54,880 nucleotides of DNA, taken from contig JAHJEO010000006.1 of assembly GCA_018825305.1 (NCBI GenBank), forward strand, positions 1-54,880, read 5' to 3'. The notes below the pieces were generated by a model, which saw only the letters and a list, made by a program, of their open reading frames with translations, did not search any database and was not told where the DNA came from. Position 1 is the stretch's first letter. The number at the start of each line of letters is the position of its first letter. This document shows positions 48,799-54,880 of this stretch, piece by piece. Origin of the DNA: Gammaproteobacteria bacterium (GTDB lineage: Bacteria; Pseudomonadota; Gammaproteobacteria; Burkholderiales; Rhodocyclaceae). Position numbers and translations under genes: made by a program.

Positions 48799-50891
48799 TG
48801 ACCTCGGCGCGGCGCCACAGCACCTTCTTCCGCCAGCTGCGGCGCTACTACGTCGTCTATACGCTGGGCTTCATTGCCTTCGTTGCCGCGGCCGGCGCGC
48901 TGGAGATGATCGGCGTGCCGCAGAAATTTCTCGGCTACCTGTTCGTGTTTGCGACCATCCTGCTCTACGCCAGCATCGGTTTCATGTCCAAGACTGCGGA
49001 CGTCTCCGAGTACTACGTCGCCGGCCGCCGCGTTCCGGCGGTATTCAACGGCATGGCGACGGCGGCCGACTGGATGTCTGCCGCCAGCTTCATCGGCATG
49101 GCGGGAACCCTGTATGTCTCCGGCCACGACGGACTGGCCTTCATCATGGGCTGGACCGGCGGCTACTGCCTCGTGGCCCTGTTTCTGGCCCCCTACCTGC
49201 GCCGTTTCGGGCAATTCACCATCCCGGACTTCCTCGGGGCGCGCTATGGCGGCAACATTCCGCGCCTGATCGGCGTTTCCGCCGCCATCCTCTGTTCCTT
49301 CACCTACGTCATCGCCCAGATCTACGGCGTTGGCATCATCACCAGCCGTTTCACCGGCATGGAGTTCACCATCGGCGTGTTTGTCGGCCTGGCCGGAATC
49401 CTGGTCTGTTCCTTCCTCGGCGGCATGAAGGCCGTGACCTGGACCCAGGTCGCGCAGTACATCATCCTGATCGTGGCCTATAGCATCCCGGTGGTCTGGT
49501 TGTCCGTGAAGCACACGGGTTCGCCCGTCCCCCAGATATCGGCCTACACCACGGCATTGCCGAAAGTCACCGCGCTGGAAAAGGAATTCAACGACAAGGC
49601 CTCGCCCAAAGGGGAACGGGAAGAGTCGGTACGAGTCATCCTGCGCCAGCGCGTCGCCGAACTCGATGCCGACCTTGCGGCGCTCGAAAGCGGTGGCGAG
49701 GCGTTCCTCGCAGCCGAAAAGAAACGCCGTGCCGCCAGGGTCGCACGCCTGAAAACCGATCCGGAGGCCAGTCCGCGCACTATTCGCATGGCCGAGCAGG
49801 CCTTGCGCGACGTGCCGACCGACCCGGACGAGGCGCGGGTGCGCTGGAATCGGGCCCGTGTCGAGGCGGAGGCGCGAGCGGCCCCGGTGCGGCCGCATGC
49901 CGAGCCCTTCGCCGCGAACGACGAGGAGAGCCGCTACGTGGCGAAAAAGAACTTCCTCGCCCTGGTCTTCTGCCTGATGGTCGGTACCGCCGGACTACCA
50001 CACCTGCTGGCGCGCTTCTACACCACGCCGTCGGTAAGCGAGGCGCGGCGCTCCGTGTTCTGGTCGCTGCTGTTCATTTCTCTGCTGTATTTCACCGCGC
50101 CGGCATTGGCCATCCTGGTGAAGTACGAGGTCTACAACAATGTGGTCGGCACCGCTTTCATGCAGCTTCCTGCCTGGGTCAGCAACTGGGCCGCCGTGGA
50201 CAAGACGCTGATGTCGATCACGGACCTCAACCGGGACGGCATCGTGCAACTGGCCGAAGTCACCATCGGCGGCGACATGATCGTGCTGGCGACACCTGAA
50301 ATCGCCGGGCTGCCCTACGTCATCACCGGTCTGGTCGCCGCCGGCGGCCTTGCCGCGGCATTGTCGACCGCCGACGGACTGTTGCTGACCATCGCCAACG
50401 CGCTGTCGCATGACGTCTATTACAAGATGATCGACCCCAATGCGGCTACCACCCGCCGTCTGGTGATTTCCAAGGCCCTGCTGCTGGTCGTGGCCCTGAC
50501 CGCGGCCTGGGTGACCCTGCTGAAGCCTGGCAACATCCTGTTTCTGGTGGGCGCCGCGTTTTCGCTGGCGGCGGCGTCCTTCTTTCCCTCGTTGGTGCTT
50601 GGCATTTTCTGGAAGCGCGCCAATCGCCTCGGCGCCGTGCTTGGCATGACGGCCGGGCTGGGCATCACCATCTGCTACATGGTGATGACCTACGACTTCT
50701 TCGGCATCAATGCGCCGCTATGGTGGGACATCAAGCCCATTGCGGCGGGAATATTCGGCATACCGGCGGGCTTCATCGGCGTGATCGTCGGCTCGCTCGT
50801 TTCGCCGGCGCCAAGCCTTGAGATCCAGGCCATGGTGGATCGAGTCCGTTATCCCGAACTGGTCGATGACTACGACCCCCGGGCCGTCTGA
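48798..50891 (+). CDS. Sodium:solute symporter, second copy, with a long coiled-coil insert
   Basis: The 697-residue transporter shares 'NGMATAADWMSAASFIGMAG' and 'LVAAGGLAAALSTADGLLL' with the first symporter. An insert of about 125 mainly charged helical residues (252-378, 'LRQRVAELDADLAALESGGE') lies between two membrane segments where the first copy has about 45. An EF-hand-like loop 'DLNRDGIVQLAE' (476-487) occupies the same place as in the first copy. The substrate is unknown; the different loop suggests a partner or regulation of its own. Confidence 0.87.
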   Translation: MTSARRHSTFFRQLRRYYVVYTLGFIAFVAAAGALEMIGVPQKFLGYLFVFATILLYASIGFMSKTADVSEYYVAGRRVPAVFNGMATAADWMSAASFIGMAGTLYVSGHDGLAFIMGWTGGYCLVALFLAPYLRRFGQFTIPDFLGARYGGNIPRLIGVSAAILCSFTYVIAQIYGVGIITSRFTGMEFTIGVFVGLAGILVCSFLGGMKAVTWTQVAQYIILIVAYSIPVVWLSVKHTGSPVPQISAYTTALPKVTALEKEFNDKASPKGEREESVRVILRQRVAELDADLAALESGGEAFLAAEKKRRAARVARLKTDPEASPRTIRMAEQALRDVPTDPDEARVRWNRARVEAEARAAPVRPHAEPFAANDEESRYVAKKNFLALVFCLMVGTAGLPHLLARFYTTPSVSEARRSVFWSLLFISLLYFTAPALAILVKYEVYNNVVGTAFMQLPAWVSNWAAVDKTLMSITDLNRDGIVQLAEVTIGGDMIVLATPEIAGLPYVITGLVAAGGLAAALSTADGLLLTIANALSHDVYYKMIDPNAATTRRLVISKALLLVVALTAAWVTLLKPGNILFLVGAAFSLAAASFFPSLVLGIFWKRANRLGAVLGMTAGLGITICYMVMTYDFFGINAPLWWDIKPIAAGIFGIPAGFIGVIVGSLVSPAPSLEIQAMVDRVRYPELVDDYDPRAV

Positions 50892-50915
50892 TCGGCGCAA
50901 TTTTGCCGGAGCGAC

Positions 50916-51200
50916 ATGGCACAAACCACACTGCTTCTGCTCGGAATGCTGAGGGTCGTGATCGAGGTGGCGCTGCTGGCCCTGCTCGGTCAGGGGCTGC
51001 TCTTCGTTCTGGCCGGCAGCCGCCGTGACGCCAACCCGATCTACGTGCTCTTCCGGACCATCACAACCCCGGCGATCCGCGTCGTGCGCCGACTAACGCC
51101 GCGGCAGATCATCGACAGGCATGTGCCGGTCGTCAGCGTGTTCCTGCTGTTCTGGCTGTGGATATTTCTCGCCTGGGCCAAGCGCACCCTGGCCAGCTGA
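50916..51200 (+). CDS. Small membrane protein of unknown function
   Basis: The 94-residue protein has two membrane segments ('VVIEVALLALLGQGLLFVLA' and 'VPVVSVFLLFWLWIFLAW') separated by a basic loop ending 'RLTPRQIIDRH'. It follows the second symporter by 24 bases with CCGGAGCGAC before the ATG and is probably the last gene of that operon. It faintly recalls YggT-like proteins, but I would not assign it. Confidence 0.65.
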   Translation: MAQTTLLLLGMLRVVIEVALLALLGQGLLFVLAGSRRDANPIYVLFRTITTPAIRVVRRLTPRQIIDRHVPVVSVFLLFWLWIFLAWAKRTLAS

Positions 51201-51237
51201 AAGGCTCCCGCAGGGACGCAGCGCGCTGGCGGTAGCG

Positions 51238-52668
51238 CTACGGCGCCAGGGTGCCCTGGCGTTCGAGGTTGTGCAGGAAGCGCGCCAGGTGGCGGTCGGT
51301 CTGCGTGGTGTGGTTGATGAGCCAGTCGACCAGCAACAACTGCACGCGAAACGTGAGGTAGAGCGGGTGATGCTTGCCGGACTCGATCTCAACGCGCAGG
51401 CGACCGAAATATTCGGCGAAGGCGCGGTGCTGGCGCACGTGCTCTTCGCTGAAGGGATAGTGATGCTGGCGCATCAGTGCCTCTTCGGTCTTGAAGTGGC
51501 TCAAGGCGTAGTCGGCGAGAAATCCCATGGCCTGCTTTGCCGCGGGCGGATCCTCGGTGAGGATGGCCTCCGCCAGTTGGCCCATGCGACTGAGCAGTTC
51601 GCGGTGCTGGGCATCGATTTCGGCTACGCCGACCGCGTATTCGTCCTTCCATGCGACCTCCAGGCCACGGCCGCCGCCCTCGGCTTTGCCGGAGGTCAGA
51701 ACGTCCTCGCAACGGCCGAGGTAGAGCCGCGCCGCCTGGTCGCTGGGGGCAATGGCGACACAGCGCTTGAATATCTGCTGGGCGCGCCAGACGTCGCGCA
51801 TGTGGTAGCAGGCGACCGCTTCCTCGAACATCGGCAGGGTGGTGAGCTTGGCGGCCCGATCGTCTGGCGTGTCGGCATCAAGCACCTCATAAACTGCCTG
51901 GGAATGGCTCTTGCCCTTGACCAGGATGCGGTCGACCAGGCGGATGCGGTAGCGCGAAGGGTCCTGCAGGCCATAGAGGGTGTGCTCGCTGATCAGCAGC
52001 GGCGCGGCGTAGTCCTTGGTCACGCCTTCGAGGCGGGAAGCGAGGTTGACCGAGTCGCTGATCACCGTGCTGTCCATACGGTTGAGGCCGCCGACGGTAC
52101 CAAGCATGACCATGCCGGTGTTAAGCCCGATGCCGATCTTCACCGGGCCGTAGCCGGCGCGGGCACGGCCGATGTTGTAGATGTTGAGCTGGGCCAGCAT
52201 GTCGATGGCGGCGAGCAGGGCATCGTCGGTGCACTTGGGGAACAGCGCCATGATGCCGTCGCCGATGTACTTGTCGATGATGCCGTCGTGCCGGCTGATC
52301 ACCGGCTCCATCTCGGAGAGATAGGAATTGATGAAGCGGAAATTCTCCTGCGGCGTCATGGTTTCCGACAGCGCGGTGAAGTCGCGGATGTCGCAGAAAA
52401 GGATGGTCATTTCCTTTTCGACGTGGGTGCCGAGTTCGACATGCATGATGCTCGGCGTACGCAGCAGAGACAGGAACTGGCGCGGCACGAACTTGCTGTA
52501 GGCTGCCTCGGTACGGGCCAGCGTGGCGCGTGTGTGTTCGTGCGCGCGCGTCTCGCGCTCGACGGCCTCGCGCAGGGCGTTGATCTCGGCGTCCTGCGAG
52601 CCGTTTTGGCGCGGCGTTGCTGGCATTTGCCCGGTTTCCGAAGGTCGATAGTCGGCCATGGTCATCAA
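51238..52668 (-). CDS. Class III nucleotidyl cyclase fused to hemerythrin
   Basis: The 476-residue soluble protein has a short coiled-coil start, a class III cyclase domain (about 80-265), a helical TPR-like linker (275-325) and a C-terminal bacteriohemerythrin (338-470). Metal Asp93 and Asp137, base-specifying Lys133 and Thr201, and Asn208/Arg212 are present; the Lys/Thr pair is usual for bacterial adenylate cyclases. All seven di-iron ligands can be named: His355, His391, Glu395, His410, His414, His453 and Asp458. The likely role is cAMP synthesis controlled by oxygen or redox state; this is inferred. It is divergent from the octaheme cytochrome gene. Confidence 0.9.
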   Translation of the reverse strand: MMTMADYRPSETGQMPATPRQNGSQDAEINALREAVERETRAHEHTRATLARTEAAYSKFVPRQFLSLLRTPSIMHVELGTHVEKEMTILFCDIRDFTALSETMTPQENFRFINSYLSEMEPVISRHDGIIDKYIGDGIMALFPKCTDDALLAAIDMLAQLNIYNIGRARAGYGPVKIGIGLNTGMVMLGTVGGLNRMDSTVISDSVNLASRLEGVTKDYAAPLLISEHTLYGLQDPSRYRIRLVDRILVKGKSHSQAVYEVLDADTPDDRAAKLTTLPMFEEAVACYHMRDVWRAQQIFKRCVAIAPSDQAARLYLGRCEDVLTSGKAEGGGRGLEVAWKDEYAVGVAEIDAQHRELLSRMGQLAEAILTEDPPAAKQAMGFLADYALSHFKTEEALMRQHHYPFSEEHVRQHRAFAEYFGRLRVEIESGKHHPLYLTFRVQLLLVDWLINHTTQTDRHLARFLHNLERQGTLAP

Positions 52669-52701
52669 ATATCACAATGCGCACCATCACGCAATCTTTC
52701 G

Positions 52702-52727
52702 GCGCCGTGCCGCCAGCGCCGACTTTT
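52702..52727 (+). repeat. Short dispersed repeat upstream of the cyclase gene
   Basis: GCGCCGTGCCGCCAGCGCCG then ACTTTT, 34 bases before the cyclase start codon (on the other strand) and about 130 bases before the cytochrome gene. It lies where the cyclase promoter is expected. Confidence 0.8.
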
Positions 52728-52761
52728 CTTGATGCGGATCATGGCCCGAATCGGCGCGGTG

Positions 52762-52803
52762 TTGACATAGGTCATAACGCGGCGCAGCAATTCGCAATAT
52801 TAG
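52762..52803 (+). promoter_or_regulatory. Candidate FNR-class activated promoter of the octaheme cytochrome
   Basis: TTGACATAGGTCAT (52762-52775) resembles an FNR/ANR box (TTGAT-N4-ATCAA) with a symmetrical T-to-C/A-to-G change. A -10 TATTAG lies at 52798-52803, with a predicted start near 52810. The box would then centre at about -41.5, the usual class II activator position. By eye only; no good -35 is visible, which also fits an activated promoter. Confidence 0.45.
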
Positions 52804-52857
52804 TACACACCTATATTCGGGCTTAAGATCCGTGATTCGACCGATAAGGAGCGCAAC

Positions 52858-54489
52858 ATGAACGTAAGGGGAATGAAGCGTCTGGCCGCCTGGCCGGCAC
52901 TGGTGGTCGCGCTGGCGCTGGGATGGCCTGCCGCGGCGATTGCGGACGAGGCGCCGCCGGTCAAGATGAACTCGACGGCGGACCACAGCAAGTTCAAGGA
53001 ACTCGACCAGGTCTTCAAGTCGGGTCCGGAAGTCACCAAAGCCTGTCTCTCCTGCCACACAGAGGCTGCCAGGCAGGTGCATCGCACCAAGCACTGGACT
53101 TGGGAATTCCTCAATCCCGAAAACAAGCAGAAGCTTGGCAAGAAGAACGTCATCAACAACTTCTGCATCTCCATCGAGTCGAACTATGCCGGCTGCACCG
53201 CATGCCACGTCGGTTATGGCTGGAAAGACGCCAACTTCGATTTTGCCAAGGAGGAGAACGTCGACTGCCTAGTCTGCCACGATACCACGGGGGGCTACTC
53301 CAAGCCGCCCGGCCTCGCCGGCAACCCCGTGGTCGGTCAACCGATCGAGCTGCCGCCGGGTTCGGGCAAGATGATCAACCCGGTTGACCTGACCAAGGTC
53401 GCCAAGAAAGTTGGCAAGACCAGTCGCGACACCTGCGGCGCCTGCCACTTCCGCGGTGGCGGCGGAGACGGCGTCAAGCACGGCGACATGGATACCTCGC
53501 TGGCCGCCCCCGACGAATCGGTGGATATCCACATGGATGCTGCCGGCCTCGACTTCACCTGCGGCACCTGCCACAAGACGTCGAGCCATGACGTGCCGGG
53601 CAGCCGCTATACCCCGACCGCCCATGAACGTTCCGGCGCCCTGATGCGCGGCAAGGAGTACAAGGGCAATCCCGCAACCTGCGTGGCCTGCCACAGTGAT
53701 ACGCCGCACAAGCAGAAATCGTTGCTCGGTGGCCAGGAAGCCCGCCTCAACAGCCATGCGACCAAGCTGGCCTGTCAGACCTGCCACATCCCGGCCTTCG
53801 CGCGCGGCGGCATTCCGACCAAGATGGTGTGGGACTGGTCGACGGCGGGCAAGCTCAAGGATGGCAAGCAGTTCACCATCAAGGACGAGAAGGGACACGC
53901 CATCTACGCTTCGCACAAGGGTGATTTCGTCCTCGGCGAAAACGTCGTGCCGGAGTATCGCTGGTTCAATGGCCAGGTCACCTATACCCTGCTCGGCGAC
54001 AAGATCGAAAAAGGCGACAAGCCCCTCGGCATCAACATGATCAACGGCAGCCCGACCGATGGCAAGTCGCAGATCTGGCCGATGAAGATCATGCGCGGCA
54101 AGCAGCCCTTCGATCCGGAGTACAAGACGCTGGTGAAGCCCCACACTGCCGGCAACGATGACACCGGCTACTGGAAGAACCTGGACTGGGTCAAGGCCGT
54201 CGAAGCCGGCATGAAAGGCACCGGCCAACCCTTCTCCGGCAAGGTCGACTTCATCGAGACCGAAATGTACTGGCCAACCACCCACATGGTGGCGGCGAAG
54301 GACAAGGCCGTCGCCTGCGCCGAGTGCCACTCGGCCAAGAGTCGCCTCGCGGGTTTGCCCGGCATCTACATGCCGTCGTACAGCGCCAAAGGATGGCTTG
54401 ACCTGATCGGCTGGCTGCTCGCCGCCGCCACTTTCGCCGGCGTGCTGCTGCATGGCGCTCTGCGTGTCTATCTTGGCCGGAAAGGATAA
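52858..54489 (+). CDS. Octaheme c-type cytochrome, tetrathionate reductase family
   Basis: The 543-residue protein has a signal peptide (cleaved near 'AIADEAPP'), eight CxxCH heme motifs (CLSCH, CTACH, CLVCH, CGACH, CGTCH, CVACH, CQTCH, CAECH) and a C-terminal membrane anchor ('LIGWLLAAATFAGVLLHGAL'). Layout and length match the octaheme tetrathionate reductase family (Shewanella OTR), which can also reduce nitrite and hydroxylamine in vitro, so the real substrate is open. The cytochrome b gene 4 bases downstream probably supplies electrons from quinol. AAGGAGCGCAAC precedes the ATG. Confidence 0.9.
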   Translation: MNVRGMKRLAAWPALVVALALGWPAAAIADEAPPVKMNSTADHSKFKELDQVFKSGPEVTKACLSCHTEAARQVHRTKHWTWEFLNPENKQKLGKKNVINNFCISIESNYAGCTACHVGYGWKDANFDFAKEENVDCLVCHDTTGGYSKPPGLAGNPVVGQPIELPPGSGKMINPVDLTKVAKKVGKTSRDTCGACHFRGGGGDGVKHGDMDTSLAAPDESVDIHMDAAGLDFTCGTCHKTSSHDVPGSRYTPTAHERSGALMRGKEYKGNPATCVACHSDTPHKQKSLLGGQEARLNSHATKLACQTCHIPAFARGGIPTKMVWDWSTAGKLKDGKQFTIKDEKGHAIYASHKGDFVLGENVVPEYRWFNGQVTYTLLGDKIEKGDKPLGINMINGSPTDGKSQIWPMKIMRGKQPFDPEYKTLVKPHTAGNDDTGYWKNLDWVKAVEAGMKGTGQPFSGKVDFIETEMYWPTTHMVAAKDKAVACAECHSAKSRLAGLPGIYMPSYSAKGWLDLIGWLLAAATFAGVLLHGALRVYLGRKG

Positions 54490-54493
54490 GAAA

Positions 54494-54880
54494 ATGTCCG
54501 CACATGCAATGCAGAAACTATACGTCTTCAAGATCTTCGAGCGCATCTGGCACTGGTCGCAGGCGGGACTGATCATCTTCCTGCTGCTGACCGGCTTCGA
54601 AGTCCATGGCAGCTACACCTTCCTCGGCTTCGAGAAGGCGGTGGATTACCACACCATCGCCGCCTGGACGCTGGTCGGGCTGTGGGTGTTCGCCATCTTC
54701 TGGCACATCACGACGGGCGAGTGGAAGCAGTACGTCCCCACGCTGCAGAAGGTCGATGCCATGGCCAAGTACTACCTCTTCGGCATCTTCGTCAATGCAC
54801 CGCACCCCTTCCGCCTGACCACGCTGAAGAAGCACAACCCGCTGCAGCGCCTGGCCTACCTCGGCGTGATGCTGTTCATC
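54494..54880 (+). CDS. Cytochrome b (b561-like), partial
   Basis: The first 129 residues are seen before the window ends. They show 'FKIFERIWHWSQAGLIIFLL' and 'DYHTIAAWTLVGLWVFAIFW' followed by 'HITTGEWKQY', with histidines placed for heme b in membrane helices, as in the Ni/Fe-hydrogenase/formate-dehydrogenase cytochrome b family. Next to the octaheme protein it should form the quinol-oxidising membrane partner. Confidence 0.87.
   Translation, partial: MSAHAMQKLYVFKIFERIWHWSQAGLIIFLLLTGFEVHGSYTFLGFEKAVDYHTIAAWTLVGLWVFAIFWHITTGEWKQYVPTLQKVDAMAKYYLFGIFVNAPHPFRLTTLKKHNPLQRLAYLGVMLFI

Noticed and set aside
50916..51200. Assignment of the small membrane protein as YggT
   Set aside because: Length and two-segment layout are similar, but the usual YggT motifs are not convincing.

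Overview
This is a high-GC chromosomal window, most likely from a betaproteobacterium and probably the Rhodocyclales (Rhodocyclaceae/Sterolibacteriaceae type). The placement is inferred from protein character and gene order: the tuf-S10-spc-alpha ribosomal block with an infA slot after secY, a DUF2802-SPOR-fliW-ridA-recG string, a bioC-bioH-bioF-bioA cluster beside ubiCA and ubiD, DUF4212/symporter pairs, and an octaheme cytochrome. No rRNA marker is present to confirm it.

Layout. 1-14.4 kb: end of tuf, then the S10 operon (rpsJ to rpsQ), spc operon (rplN to rpmJ) and alpha operon (rpsM to rplQ), each with a well-formed sigma70-type promoter. infA between secY and rpmJ is a decayed pseudogene. 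14.5-17 kb: an Atm1-type ABC exporter (minus) and a YciA-type thioesterase. 17-23.2 kb (plus): DUF2802 protein, SPOR protein, fliW, ridA, recG, ubiC, ubiA. 23.2-27 kb (minus): bioA-bioF-bioH-bioC, tightly overlapping. 27-32.3 kb (plus): bioD-ubiD, then a large PAS/GGDEF protein. 32.4-36.8 kb (minus): small membrane protein, PBP4-type dacB, an unrecognised protein and a PilJ-like/PAS/GGDEF protein. 37-40.2 kb (plus): PAS-GGEEF protein and groES-groEL with a sigma32-like promoter and a CIRCE operator. 40.2-41.3 kb: a RelE/Phd toxin-antitoxin pair and a small membrane gene bracketed by two copies of a terminator-plus-repeat module. 41.6-51.2 kb: a solute-uptake locus with two DUF4212+sodium:solute symporter modules around a response regulator/kinase pair and a cNMP-CBS-DUF294 regulator. 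51.2-54.9 kb: a class III cyclase fused to hemerythrin, divergent from an octaheme tetrathionate-reductase-type cytochrome c and a cytochrome b (cut by the window end).

The most unusual signal is a dispersed repeat family. Three long copies (about 75 bp) and at least six short copies (about 25-28 bp) lie between 17.3 and 52.7 kb. They share both ends; the long form carries an extra middle with a tandem 14-mer and a terminator-like hairpin. Several copies sit inside conserved genes (DUF2802, bioC, bioF, bioD, dacB, possibly recG) and keep the frame open. In bioD a long copy appears to add about 20 residues. The ribosomal block contains none.

How the genes fit together: ubiC, ubiA and ubiD cover the chorismate-to-polyprenylphenol steps of ubiquinone synthesis; bioC/H/F/A/D cover biotin synthesis apart from bioB, which is not in the window. 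Three diguanylate cyclases, a likely cAMP-producing hemerythrin fusion and a two-component system point to a cell that tunes uptake and respiration to its environment. Promoter and operator calls are by eye.
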